Source: Arenicola marina (taxonomy: Eukaryota; Annelida; Polychaeta; Arenicolidae). From it: a stretch of DNA of 64,000 nucleotides. The DNA is taken from the NCBI GenBank assembly GCA_964019135.1, contig OZ025257.1:42425798-42489797 (forward strand), written 5' to 3'. Within the stretch, counting starts at the first letter, position 1, and every line of letters begins with the position of its first letter. A model generated the notes under the pieces. It was given only the letters and a program-made list of their open reading frames with translations, ran no database searches and had not been told where the DNA came from. The position numbers and the translations under genes were made by a program. Of the stretch, positions 41,925 through 53,471 are shown one piece after another.

Positions 41925-43007
41925 TTATACTTTTTCGACTTGTCGTGCGTCCATCCACGTATCAAATTTTGACGGCCAACCACGGAAGCGAACCAATACT
42001 TCTTGACGGCGACCGCGTCGTCTTCTTTTTAAGAGCTTTTCCACGTGAAATAAACCCTCGGGGTCATACTTGACTCGTTGCAGTTCACTTTGTCGAAAAG
42101 AACCTACGATGCGTTCACCGGTAAGATCTTCAATCTCATACGAAGGAATTCCTTCTCGCATTTGACGACTGTGAACTTTAAACACTTCTCCAGACCATTT
42201 CTCATCGTATTCTCTAGAAAATATCCCTCTGATGTAAGATACGCGTACGTGACTGCCAATGGGGAATATGAATACCGATGAACGAAGTGGTCGAGGGATA
42301 GCGGGATGATAGACTCTCTGCCACACCTGTACTTCGTTATTCGTATTGACCTCTCGCGGTGACATTTGTATGGATCGATGAAAGGAGGCGTTGTAACTCT
42401 CCGTCATGGGTTGCAGTACATCGATCCATCGGTGCGATTGTTTGTGAAAGAAATAACGAGTAATATGTCCTTTCAACGTTTTAATGAATCGTTCCGCGTA
42501 ATTGGCTTTGGTAACGGAATGACTGACAAAATGTTTACACTGGTGATTTCTCAACACTCGTTGCACTGTCTTGGCTTTGAATTCTTGTCCTTTATCAGTG
42601 CGAAGATGGGAGGGGGCTTGCGCGTGTTGAAAAATATCTTCAAAAGCTGCCGCTACATCTGTTCCTTTTTTGGATGGGAGAGCTCGTGTATAAGCGTATC
42701 TAGACAAGATATCAATGGCTACTAGAATATAGATGTACTTGTCGTTACTCTCCTTGTATTTTACCATATCCACCAAATCCGCATCCCATTGGTAGCCTAA
42801 GCGCCCCACCACCACTTGTCGTTCATGAGATGATTTTCTGATGGGTCGGTGAAGAGTGTACACTTGTTGACTTCGTAGAAATTGTCGGATTTGTGAACGC
42901 GTCACCTGTACACCTTCAGCACGCAATGTCTTATACAATCGCGATGGACCGCTGAATGCTGCGGGGTGGTTGGGGTCAAAGTATATGCGAGACAAAACAT
43001 CTTCCAT
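41925..43007 (-). CDS. Retroviral-type integrase with C-terminal chromodomain (copy B)
   Basis: 360 residues; DDE residues as in copy A (QWDADLVDM, HLRTDKGQEF, NYAERFIKTL) and a C-terminal chromodomain-like EVLVRFRGWPSKFDTWMDA. Looks whole. It would catalyse insertion with a 6-base stagger, in agreement with the CACGTG and AACATA duplications seen here. Confidence 0.92.
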   Translation of the reverse strand: MEDVLSRIYFDPNHPAAFSGPSRLYKTLRAEGVQVTRSQIRQFLRSQQVYTLHRPIRKSSHERQVVVGRLGYQWDADLVDMVKYKESNDKYIYILVAIDILSRYAYTRALPSKKGTDVAAAFEDIFQHAQAPSHLRTDKGQEFKAKTVQRVLRNHQCKHFVSHSVTKANYAERFIKTLKGHITRYFFHKQSHRWIDVLQPMTESYNASFHRSIQMSPREVNTNNEVQVWQRVYHPAIPRPLRSSVFIFPIGSHVRVSYIRGIFSREYDEKWSGEVFKVHSRQMREGIPSYEIEDLTGERIVGSFRQSELQRVKYDPEGLFHVEKLLKRRRRGRRQEVLVRFRGWPSKFDTWMDARQVEKV

Positions 43008-43017
43008 CGTTTATAAT

Positions 43018-43500
43018 GTAATCCACTGCGAAGGGGAATGCTCCTCAGCTCTCAATCCCCGAAGTCGTTGTGTGTTTGTGATGAAACTTAAGGGGACATT
43101 TCTTTCCCGCAGAAGCATGGTAAAATTCATTCGCTCCTCTCGGGGTAAACCGTGTAGATTGGCGGCAGACGTCTTTCAAAAGATCGACGATGTGGCTTCC
43201 GGGGATGAACGATTCTCGAATGAAGACTTCCCCTCGTTCATTCCATTTTATGTCAGATTCTATCAAATCCAACAACGACTTCATTTTATGTTGACAATTT
43301 TTCGGTAATGCACTGACAATAACTGCTTCATTCAGCTTATGTGTCACTTTATCCTCAGTGGGAATTGGCGAAGCGGCACGAACAACAGTGATATCATGTC
43401 GAGGAGAGATTTCTCCCTCGGGTTGTGGCGTCTCTTGTTGTATGAGTTTCATCCATCGGTCGTATTTCTCAATAGGTATCAGAACGGCTTTCTTCATCAC
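43018..43500 (-). pseudogene. Conserved Polinton protein, KAVLIPIEKYDRW type (copy B)
   Basis: Counterpart of 32972-33454, with KKAVLIPIEKYDRW, IVSALPKNCQHKMKSLLDLI and WNERGEVFI. About one break. Family seen beside Polinton genes in many animals; function unknown. Confidence 0.7.
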
Positions 43501-43819
43501 GTAGCAGTGGATGCAAGTGAGACCAAACCGTCTGAAGAAGTATCTGAATATGTTTACTATGTCGTCTCAATAGAGTCCTGGAGGCTGACAACGTTGATGA
43601 GGATTGAGATAAAAGTCGTAAAAAGCATTTGAATGGATTCAGCACTTGAATCTGTTCAGCTGACAATGCAAAACGTCCACGTAAAATATTTATAATGATT
43701 TCACGCAAAACAAGAACTTGGTTGGATGTAGCTGTTGAAAGGAGTGCTCGTCTTTGTTGGGGATCTGCCTTGGCCACTAAGCTGAGAAAATCGCTCTCTT
43801 CCTTCACTTTGTTGGACAT
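43469..43819 (-). CDS. Conserved small Polinton protein, FLSLVAKADPQQRRALL type (copy B)
   Basis: About 116 residues from MSNKVKEESDF, as in copy A, with the shared FLSLVAKADPQQRRALLSTA block. Looks whole. A TATA box at 43857-43865 precedes it. Confidence 0.75.
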   Translation of the reverse strand: MSNKVKEESDFLSLVAKADPQQRRALLSTATSNQVLVLREIIINILRGRFALSAEQIQVLNPFKCFLRLLSQSSSTLSASRTLLRRHSKHIQILLQTVWSHLHPLLRDEESRSDTY

Positions 43820-43856
43820 TTCCACAGTTGTCTGCCGAAACAATGCGGGAGACACG

Positions 43857-43865
43857 CTATTTATA
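43857..43865 (-). promoter_or_regulatory. TATA box overlapping ATPase stop (copy B)
   Basis: TATAAATAG on the minus strand; TAG is the ATPase stop codon, as in copy A. Confidence 0.6.
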
Positions 43866-44507
43866 GGTGTAGATCCACATGTCTTCACCAGGAAACACGC
43901 GCGACCGCAATCGGTAGTCGTCCAAAGCGTTAACGGTGGCGTCCACCACTAAATACCCATGCAGCCCAGACGTTGCATCCTGATAGGCACTCATGAAAGC
44001 CTGTACGTGATGTGGGTATAACTGCCTCGCCAGATACTGAATCTGATTGGCGTCACGTGGGCTTTTGAATAATACTAAATACTCTGTATTCAGTTGTATA
44101 GTTCTCGAATAGCGTCCCGCGTGAAATAGATTTTGACTCACTAAGACGACGCTTAGCTTTCTGTGATGTGATTCACGCGTAAATAAGTTGCTGACGAGAG
44201 TAGAAGCCGCCGCTTCTAGATAAAGATCATCAATCACCAACAGCGTATGTTCTCCATTTCCATAAGTATCCACTTCTTTCATCGTCGGTAAGCCTTTAAC
44301 AAATATGATACCGTCACGTTCCATCTGTTCAAAAGTATGTTGCCAAACCCCGTAGAAATAAATAACTTTACCGGGTGAGGGATCTTGAAACATCTTATTC
44401 TTATGATGTATAAATCTTTGTATCCATTGAGTCTTCCCACACTTGGAAGGACCAGCGAGGAAATAGGTAGAGTAGGGTTTCCACGGAAGGACGATCTGCT
44501 CACTCAT
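43857..44507 (-). CDS. FtsK/HerA-type packaging ATPase (copy B)
   Basis: About 216 residues, starting MSEQIVLPW. Walker A GPSKCGKT and Walker B TLLVIDDL are intact. Genome packaging role from the A32-like family. It overlaps the upstream 94-residue gene by a few bases. Looks whole. Confidence 0.88.
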   Translation of the reverse strand: MSEQIVLPWKPYSTYFLAGPSKCGKTQWIQRFIHHKNKMFQDPSPGKVIYFYGVWQHTFEQMERDGIIFVKGLPTMKEVDTYGNGEHTLLVIDDLYLEAAASTLVSNLFTRESHHRKLSVVLVSQNLFHAGRYSRTIQLNTEYLVLFKSPRDANQIQYLARQLYPHHVQAFMSAYQDATSGLHGYLVVDATVNALDDYRLRSRVFPGEDMWIYTYK

Positions 44508-44784
44508 CGTAATGCTTTTCATTCTGATCTTTCAAGATGGTTATATAGTACGCTTGAATTTGTTCGGCAACGCGCATGCGTCCTTTCTGTTTCAAAGATT
44601 CACACACATCATGGGTAAATATTCGCAATATTTCGCGACGTCCATCATGCCAAATATTGTCTGCTAAAAAACTTTTTAGAATGTGTTGGTACTCTTCCAA
44701 TGAATTTGTCATTTTAACACCGTTCTTCCACAAGGCGTGAGACTGAAAAGTGTCTTCACTACTTTGACTCCACAGCATACCCAT
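44500..44784 (-). CDS. Conserved Polinton protein, 94 residues (copy B)
   Basis: Near-identical to 31688-31969. Helical, unrecognised. The stop overlaps the ATPase start, so the two are probably co-transcribed. Confidence 0.63.
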   Translation of the reverse strand: MGMLWSQSSEDTFQSHALWKNGVKMTNSLEEYQHILKSFLADNIWHDGRREILRIFTHDVCESLKQKGRMRVAEQIQAYYITILKDQNEKHYDE

Positions 44785-45081
44785 TTCAAAATGTGACAGA
44801 TGGTGTGGACTGAGCGCGTCAAACGCTCAGTTGGTTATAAGCTATTTATAGAAGTGACATCAGCTGTAATATGTTGCTGTTACAGTCAAAAGATGATGAG
44901 TCACCGTGTGCTATTTATAGAACTGACATCACTATATGAGCGTGCTTCTAGAAGGTTCGAGATGAGTCATCGTTATGAAACAATGGAAAATATCGCAGAT
45001 GTCAGCACAAATGGAAGTTGGTTGGTTATAAAACGCTTGACAATAACGGACGTGAATTTAGTTTGAAGCATCACACACATC
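44785..45081. promoter_or_regulatory. Divergent promoter region with duplicated TATA block (copy B)
   Basis: TATAAATAG on the minus strand at 44842-44850 and 44911-44919, within a duplicated GAAGTGACATCA-type block; TTATAAAACGC on the plus strand near 45027-45037 faces the small PC4-like gene. Mirror image of 31391-31687. Confidence 0.65.
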
Positions 45082-45480
45082 ATGGAGGTCAAGTTTCATC
45101 GTATAAAGTTGCCTTTAGGCGAAGACCATTTTGCGGAGATTGAAAGAAATAGCAAAAATGGCTTTCTGGTATACATCTCTTTACCATCAGGCCGTCGCGT
45201 AAAATTAACTTCTCAAGCGTGGCGAGCTGTAGCGGACAACGCGGCGGCCATCGACAGAGCCCTAAATCTGATTGGACGCGAGACGGTAGAAGTGGACCCG
45301 CCCCCTTCTCAGATAAATGTCGTCCCAACCCGATGTGAGAGAGTACAAGTTTCCTCACCCATATGTAAGACGAATAAAATGCCACAAGTTGAACCCACGA
45401 ATGAAGAACCACCTTCGACAACGTCCGATTACATGTGGTTGACTGATGTCATTGAGCAATTGGCCAAAGAGTACCATTAA
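45082..45480 (+). CDS. Small PC4-like protein on opposite strand (copy B)
   Basis: 132 residues, four or so differences from 30992-31390. GRRVKLTSQAWRAVADNAAA and IDRAL resemble the PC4 core. The plus strand is opposite to all neighbouring genes. Function unknown; ssDNA or nucleic-acid binding is a guess. Confidence 0.65.
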   Translation: MEVKFHRIKLPLGEDHFAEIERNSKNGFLVYISLPSGRRVKLTSQAWRAVADNAAAIDRALNLIGRETVEVDPPPSQINVVPTRCERVQVSSPICKTNKMPQVEPTNEEPPSTTSDYMWLTDVIEQLAKEYH

Positions 45481-45727
45481 ATAAGTGAAGTTATGTCTAT
45501 GCGATTATATGAAATAAAGAATCAAATAAAGAGTAGATTATATTTATTATGTACCACAAAACATTCGACACAAAACATACAAACTAACATTCATATCTAC
45601 CAAGATGATATATAACATACAATTCGCGATACATAACATTCCAGCATTATAACTAAAATTACTCACATGTGTATACTACGATCTTATCTTACGAACTTAT
45701 TCCGATGCAATACATTCATCAATGGCT
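45481..45727. other. A/T-rich spacer after polymerase, copy B
   Basis: Non-coding DNA between convergent genes. AATAAA occurs near 45512-45530 for the plus-strand gene. Matches the copy A spacer up to about 45610 and diverges after that. Confidence 0.5.
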
Positions 45728-48700
45728 TCACACTAAAACGTCTTCACATGTTTCTGGCTTCTCATCACTATAGGGACATAGCGTGATGTCATGGGGAAGG
45801 GTATGTATTCCATCAGCTTGTATCTGCCTTTTGACATACAGATAAGCAAATCCGGCTCTATCTTGCGAGTAAGTCAAAATCTGATTATTTTTAACAAGGA
45901 AACCGCGATTGGTAATAGAACGGGTTGCTTTGTTGTCTATCACATCTTGAATTATTTCTCGGGGATTGTTCACTCTGCTCTTTTGGATGCCCTTACATGA
46001 CATTTTATAAGAACCATCATCTCCAACAACAAGATATGTCTTGGATGACAAACCATAAAATACATGACCGTTGCAGTATTCCGCTTTAAACAGACCCGGT
46101 GTGCGACTGTCGTGTTTTCTGTGCCTATCGCAACACTCTCTCGGAAAATAGAACCGATCGGCATTGATGTCTTCTTCACCGCAGTGTCCATACAAATCAT
46201 TCAACACACTCTCTTTGTGTTCGGGAAGAAGAACATCTTGCAAACTCTTCTCGGATAGTGCAAAATATAGACTGTCTGTATCCGTCTCTAACAGTTCAAA
46301 TTTTCTATAATCTACTCTAACTCGTAAAAAGTCGAAATAAAACTGCAACATTCGCTTTTTAGCGTTTTGTAGAACAAACATGGCGTTTTGAATGGGTAAA
46401 TCCATGGAGATTTTACCTTTAGCCATTTCCAGTTCAAACATGTCTGATGTGATCTCATTCAAGGTTCTGAACAGTGGATCATTCACTTTTTGACACGCTT
46501 TTACCTTTTCAAAGGAAAACATCACGTTTCGGAATTTTGTTTTGTTTAACAATAAACACCCATAAGCCGCATTTCCTTGTAACTTGTGCAGTGAAGCCAA
46601 TAATTCAAATTTGGGATCACAATCACCCGCACGTCTGGCTTTTGTTACTTCCTCTGCAAAGGGAAGATAACATTTCATACGGGCATATTCCACCACGTCA
46701 TAAATGTTGGTGACATGCAGTCCGTGATCCAAATACCATTTCAGTAAGGGAGATGTAATGAGCAATCGCTTAGCTTTCAATCCACTCACCAATAACCGTT
46801 TGCTAGTTTTCGGTAAGTCATGTTCCTCCACAAAACTCTGCATGTGTTGTCCCCAGTGCTCGAATTCAATATTACTTGTACATATTAATGGTGGAAACTC
46901 TGAAAAATACGCCTTAGGACTCATTCCCCCTGCCTTGATCTTCATGGAGGTATCTGTCCATGTTGAGGGTACTTCAATATCCACCTCCATGAACCCGAAG
47001 AAAGTCTGGTCTCGTACACCCGCCAACAAAGTCTCTGTTGACACCACACCATCTCCGTGTTGTTTTGTAAATGGGGGATGAGTTTCGGCGACAAAAGCAC
47101 GTAACCTTTCAGACTGCTTTATCTCTTTCTGAAAGTCACACTCCCACTTTTCAACAACTTCATAACCTAACTTTCTTAGCATTAGGGTGCGTTTTTCCGT
47201 TTTCTTTAGACGAATTCGTCTCTCTGTCTCCTTTCCTTCATCAGTGTAGGTCACGCAGTCATGTCCGTGGTAGTAACAGCCTGTAGAAAGGAACAAAATA
47301 ATAACTAACATCAGTTTCTATTTTACAATGCCTGCAACACGTTATATACTGATGCATCATCTTTAGTTACACAGTAAAAACTGTACTTTAACTTGTCGTT
47401 ACTCATCAAGTTTTTGAGTACAGATAGCTAGCCGAGTCAACCTATCCACCCAAAACCATAACCCATTCACACGAGTGCACTCACCGTGAAATTCATACAC
47501 TTGATTGTCCGTCGGGTTGAAACCATCCAGTCTATAGTTTCCGACTCTCACTTCTCGACCTTGGTTCAGTTGGTGATGAATGTGGAGTTCAGGGTTGACT
47601 CTCTGCAACCAATCCATCCATCGGAACATGCTGAGATATCTGGTGGAGCGTTGACACTTGAAATTATCCTCCATGCGCCGGCGGTAAAAGGGTCCCACGG
47701 GGAATTCTTCCATAAATGATGACAAATAGAGTGCGTTTGCGTCGTACCCGAAAATACTTTTACAAGTAAATTCTGGGTTTGAGCGTATGTGGGTCTTGTC
47801 TGCCTCATGGTATCTCGTGAAGATAACAGACAATCCCCCAAAGAGGTTTGCGCGAACCTTGTCGTACATATCTGTATCTCGTGTACCGAAGATGGCGAAA
47901 GACGCGTTGAGTCCTTGCGCACATTTGTCTAACAGTCGTCGCGCAACGCCGGGAACTGATATGCATTCCTCATAAGGATCAATTCCTTGTGCACAAAACA
48001 TCTGTCGTAACTTATCGGCTGCTTCGACGAATGGTCCTACATCTAACTTGTTATACCATTGTAAAAAGTCGGACATGGTTTTCATGTCTTCTTCTTCCCA
48101 AACAGCTTGCAAAGATAAGTAATTGATTTCTATTTCCTGTGGCGTAGTTCCAAGTATATTTCGTCCTTTTAAGTTTGAATAAAAGGCATCAACTTCGGGA
48201 AGACAGGTGTGGCTTAATTTACTAAAATCATCCAACCATTCGTATGGAAAATATGACTTCTTTTGTTCAGTTCCGAACGTATTTAGAAATTTATCATAGG
48301 ATGTTCCTGGTGGCAAAAACTGTGTCATATCCAGGAAGCGGAATTTGTCATTAGACATGCACATGTAAGCGTTATTGCGCTTAACAACAAACCCTTTAGG
48401 TCTCTCCCGTCCTTCCTCATCAACATTTGTTGTAGGTATATCTTCACCCTTATATTCGTCGTTAAAGATATGATTCAGGAAAGCTGTTTGTTTAATTAGA
48501 TTCAAGTCGTATTTGCCGGAATTGAAGCCGATCACTGGGAGTTGACGACAAAAGTTATTCAGTTTTCCCGTGACTTCACTTATACCAGCGATAAAAGGAT
48601 TGCTCTCGCCACGTCTCTCAGATTCCTCCCCATCTGCTGTTATGTCTTCATCGTCACTCTCCATATCTGGTTGCATCAACTCATATGTTTCCATCATTTG

Positions 48701-50593
48701 CGATAGTTCTTGAAATACATCGTCCCACTTTTTTCGAGCAAGTTCGTTGCTTTTCTCTTGCATGTCGACTAAATATTGAAACATCCGTTCCACCAAGTTA
48801 TCCGGGTGACTGTCTACAAAACATACGGGTTCAGTATAGCCTGGGACATTAGACGCCACCGCGACAGAGATGGCTTCATGTGTGGACTGAAAATGCAATT
48901 TGCCACTGGGTGAATTGTTTTCGGATCGCTTCAATACTGCTTCAAAGTCAAATGTCGCGAACCAATGAAACTGACGTTCACTTACTGAAATGCCGAGTTC
49001 ATCCAGACGTGAAAACAAAGTCTCTGACGGTTTATAGTAACCTCCTGGGTACATATACTTGCTTTTGGACGTACATGTGCGTTGGTGACGTTTAAAGTTA
49101 TTCGCCCGATCAAAATGACGTTGACACATGTCGCATGTAAATTTTCTTGCGAAGGCTTTCATATCGGTAATGTAGGACAGATGATGATCGTGCATGTTTA
49201 GATATAAATCATTACGCTGTCCATCCATACCATGCTGTCCACAGCTCCTATAGATAGATGTAGCGATATCTTCCTTCGAGAGATCGTAAACGTAAATATT
49301 TACATGGAACAACGATTCCAAAGCGGGGATATCTTGGAGGTCTATGCCTGTGAATTGTTCAGGGGTTTGAGCGTGATCGGGATCGTGTTGGTGCTGCCAC
49401 TCACACCATTGTTTCAGTAAGTGATCCGTCGAGGCGATAGTAGTACGCATCGAATTTTGACGAAGATAAGCCAAACAACGAAAGAAGCATTTGTCATCTT
49501 CATATGGTTTTCCAGTCTTGGCATTGCATGTCATCGTTAAAATACTCCGCTTGTTGATGAGGTATTCTGGTAACTCAAGTGCTGCTCCCATGGTGTAAGC
49601 CATCTTGGTTACAGTAAAACGAATGTTCGTTATACAAACCAAAGTCCATTTGGTATCAGGTCGGTCTCGTAACAAAAGATCCAACAAGTGTAACCGATGA
49701 ACCACTCGCTGAATACGAGCGAGATCAGATGGCGTACTGAGCGTGAGTGGAGTTTCAAAAAGTTGATTATTTAGATGAGGATAATAATATCTTAGTTCTC
49801 CAGTCTCACGGTGACGTAAAATGAATCCAGCGGCAGCATTGACTTTTACAGCCTTCTCCTCACGTTCCATTATCAATCGAAAATGTTCCATTAAATCACG
49901 TTCGTGCAAATGAGCAGGGTCAACAGGAAAGTTAAAGGTATCGGTCATCCTTTCAGGATTCATACGATGCTGCTCCAATATGACAGAGTAGTGTCTATTA
50001 TAGACATCATGTAACGAATTATTGATCGTACCTTCTTCTATCCATGGAGCACCTTCTGTCGGAAAAGGGAGGTCTTGCAAGCCAGCACCGCTTTGATGTA
50101 CCTCACGTCGATGAGCAAACAATCCTTTCCAATTATCACAAATACATCCACATATACGACATTTGATGTGGGTTGGTTTCTGTCGTTTGGCGGTAAATCC
50201 ACCGCCTTGTTGACAAGCGTGTGCGGCAGATTCACCCTCTTTGTGACATGTGTGTTCTCTTAAATGGTAAGCAGTCATAAACTTTACGTTACATCGTGAA
50301 CAAGTGTGATCTCCATGTTCTTGATGTTGGTGAGCCCGAAGATCAATAGCAGTTTTCACTCCTAGGCCACACTGTTCACAATGGTAGGGATGACGATGAG
50401 TATTTTCGTGAACCCGCCAGTTATACTCGTTTGTCATTATTTTTCCACAATGTGAGCACGGAAATGTCACCGCGGGTCTGCGTTGAGCGTGAGTATTTTC
50501 ATGCACACGCAAATTATGGCCATTATCCATTTCTTTTCCACAGTCTTTACATTTAAAACTCTCTCTTTCACAAACAGTATGTTTGGCTCTCAT
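45728..50593 (-). CDS. pPolB: Protein-primed DNA polymerase B with zinc fingers, two exons (copy B)
   Basis: Family B protein-primed polymerase. The first exon encodes C2H2 fingers, an OTU-like part (DDKCFFRCLAYL, HHLSYITDM), a CDMC finger, exonuclease motifs FDFEAV and FNSGKYDLN and motif A GYDANALYL. The second exon (47280 to 45728) encodes motif B NAAYGCLLLNKTKF, motif C TDTDSLYFAL and SSKTYLV. The intron (47281-47484, GTGAGT...CTACAG) joins the EFHG and CYYHGHDC codons. Almost identical to copy C. Introns in Polinton polymerase genes are known. Looks close to whole. Confidence 0.93.
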
Positions 50594-50704
50594 ATGTTGT
50601 TCCAGATTATAACGGTTGCCACAGAACCGATGGCACAGCGAGCAGGTAGCGTCGTTCTCTATGATGACTGATTTCGAATGATGTTAAGCCGGTGGGTATC
50701 CCCA

Positions 50705-50713
50705 CTATTTATA
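50705..50713 (-). promoter_or_regulatory. TATA box of copy B polymerase
   Basis: TATAAATAG on the minus strand, in the same context as 25330-25338 and 3586-3594. Confidence 0.68.
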
Positions 50714-52329
50714 ATACGCAACGCAGGGGACGCGCTCACTTTGGTTTTGCAGACGACAGCAAAATATAAATGAGTCATCACCACTGGCATGCGATTATTG
50801 TTGCTGCGTGACGTTCGTGTAACGGTTTTTTCTTTGTCTAGTCATCTAGGAGCGGAAGGGAATAATTAAATGTCCACAGGCGGTTGTTGAAGAGGTTAAA
50901 CGATTGACCTTTCTGGCCGACGTATTAATGACTTGCAGATGAAAAACTACCTGAGGTGAAGGCCATAAAGCCCGCTTATTACTATCGAAATAATAGACTG
51001 ACTCATCGAACAACTGTCATAACTCTTCTCCCTCGCGACAAAAGGACCGATAGTTGAATAATGTTACAACCGAAACGATAATTAAGGTGATTATTCTCTC
51101 CGATAGTTCAAAAAGAGCATATCATAGGGACACTCCAAAGTTATACGTACAAATCCCGTCGGCCTCGTCAAACTCATCTATACCATCATGATTTAAATAG
51201 CTTCAGCGAACCAGCTGCCACGGATTGGCGTGCCGATCATGTAACGGAGATTCTAACCATTCGGGAGGGGAAGGTATAATTAAATGCCCACAGGCGGTTG
51301 TTGAAGAGGTTAAACGATTGACCTTTCCGGCCGACGTACTAATGGCTTGCAGATAAATAATACCTGAGGTGAAGAGCATAAAGCCCGCTTATTACTATCG
51401 AAATAATAGACTGACTCATCAAACAACTGTCATAACTCTTCTCCCTCGCGACAAAAGGACGTCAACCGGGCGCTTGTCTCCACGACTTGTTTGTTCGAAC
51501 GTTTATAGATGCATCCTTATTACATTGGCGACAGTTGAATAATGTTACAACCGAAACTAAAATTAAGTTCATATCACAGCGACACTCCCAAACTTGTGCG
51601 TACACAGACCGTCGGCCTATACCCCGCCCAAAACCACATGACGCTCCGCTGACTCTGGCTCGCTGGCTCGCCCGAACTTTTGAAACTCAGTAGGTCGTGA
51701 CGGCCAGCGCGGTGCTGCGTTGAGGGGCTTGGAAAAAAAAATCGATATTTGTCTCGGTCGAAGCCCCGCCCCCTACCGTGTAGCGCGCCCGCGCGCCCGC
51801 GGGCTCGACTCACTGCCCTCCCACCGGTGAATTCAAACGCGCATTTAAAAAAATAACCGACCGAAAATAAATAATTGTCGCTGCAACTCTACACATCAAG
51901 ACAAAGACCACGAAACATCTGTCGCTCGCAGACAAGTCCTTAAAGTCACCGCTTTTTCACAAAGGTAGCATTTTGATGAGTTTTAAAACATCCACGGCCC
52001 TTTTCTGTGACCTTTAACATCAATCACACAATTCACACACAGTAGTGCATGAACCAATTATTATCAAACGTAGTGAAGCGACTCAGTCTTATTATAACGC
52101 GGGCTTGAGTTGTTGGGATTAAAAAAGTGATTGATCGCTCATTTACAGCGATTACCCGTGCGTACAAAGCCTGTTGGCCACGCCCCTCTGTCTATCTTTA
52201 AACAGATGACAAAGCCACGCCGATGTATGACGTCAGTCGTGATGCTATTTTTACACCTCGCCAAAGCATGTTCAGACACGTCCCAAGTGGGTGGATGACG
52301 AGGAGGTGGAGAGGGACTTTGTGAATATA
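50714..52329. promoter_or_regulatory. Divergent spacer of Polinton B with 414-base duplication
   Basis: Two copies of a block of about 414 bases with CACAGGCGGTTGTTGAAGAG (50875 and 51289), CTCTTCTCCCTCGCGACAAA and TTGAATAATGTTACAACC. The GTACA..CCGTCGGCC motif appears near 51150 and 51600, with a relative near 52160. No gene is seen. Confidence 0.58.
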
Positions 52330-52746
52330 ATGTACGGGCGGTCTCCATCTTTTCACCACAACGACATGACTTCCCACAAGACAACAGCGGGCTTCGCTCC
52401 CTCCAATCGGCTACCACTCATCCCGCTGGCCAAGAAAAGAAAATGGGAGAATACGCAGTGTACTTCCGAGCAAACTCAAGATATACGCTGTCAAGAGTGC
52501 ATCGGAGAGAATATCTATTTAACTGTTCAGTATTTCAAAGACGTTTTACGCTTTGATATTAGAAAGTGGGTATGTCAAGAAAACGGCCGTGATTACCCTA
52601 CAAAAGTGGGTGTCAATCTCATCACAACCCGCTGGAAGATGTTGCAGACATTGACAAACACCATAGATCGAGAATTGCAACAGACCACCAATCCACGGAA
52701 ATATCATCTCATCTCATACTCTAAATTGTCATGTATAATAATATGA
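52330..52746 (+). pseudogene. Tandem PC4/Sub1-like gene of Polinton B (broken)
   Basis: It matches 4924-5583 over the first PC4-like unit (LRFDIRKWV, YPTKVGVNL). About one break; part of the gene is missing in this copy. Confidence 0.72.
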
Positions 52747-53465
52747 TATCAAGGTGTATGCTTTTGTGATACTCAGTTTTTGACCACGATAGATGTTGTA
52801 GCGGGTAATGGTATTCATGTATTGTAGTGATATAGGAATAAAAAAACTTTGCAAAATGGATGATTGTATTTGCGTTAATATGGTTTACTCGATATATATC
52901 CTTAGGTTTTTACAAACAAACAAACATATTACACAGCATATAGGATCTCACATGGCCTGTTCAACGCAAACATTGATTATATACACGTGTCGTTGACGAT
53001 TAATCGTACTGTAACTCGAGAATATACAGTTTACATGGCGATATCTATAGCAATTAAATGATTTACTGTTTCATCAAAGCAAAATGACTTGTTCATCTAT
53101 TAACAAATTCATAATAGTACTTGATCGCAGATTGAAGAGTTCAAACAATGATTAATGACATAGTTAACACATTCATTGCCTCTTCCGTCACCCATGTCTT
53201 CTTCATTCACTCGTACTATAGCACGAGAACATAAGACACACAATGATTAATAACCTTGTTGAATATACCTATTTACATACTAATTTATGCTAATTATACC
53301 CCGTGCTATAGCACGGAAACAAAGACTTTTGACAAAAATTAATGACCTCATTAACTCGTGAGCGGACATTTTCAAACCGATATTTCAAAATTTTCGGTCG
53401 CGCTATAGCACGACCACAGGGGGGGGGGGGGAGGGGGGGTAGCAAAAAGCTCACCATATACTACT
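52723..53465. repeat. Right inverted repeat of Polinton B
   Basis: About 743 bases, inverted match of 37954-38723, ending in CCATATACTACT. It contains CTATAG-centred palindromes and a G-run at 53419-53439. Confidence 0.88.
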
Positions 53466-53471
53466 CACGTG
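53466..53471 (+). repeat. Target-site duplication, right (Polinton B)
   Basis: CACGTG, identical to 37948-37953. Confidence 0.9.

Larger units (their letters stand above)
37954..53465. mobile_element. Polinton copy B, nearly whole, nested in copy A
   Basis: 15,512 bases from AGTAGTATAGAGCTGAGC to ...ATATACTACT, flanked by CACGTG. It has the full Polinton gene set in opposite orientation to copy A: protease, major capsid, core-like, penton-like, membrane protein, integrase, two small proteins, ATPase, polymerase (all minus strand), the small PC4-like gene and the terminal PC4-like gene (plus strand). About three to four breaks in total; most genes look whole. The perfect duplication and near identity to C indicate a young insertion, younger than A. 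Confidence 0.95.
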
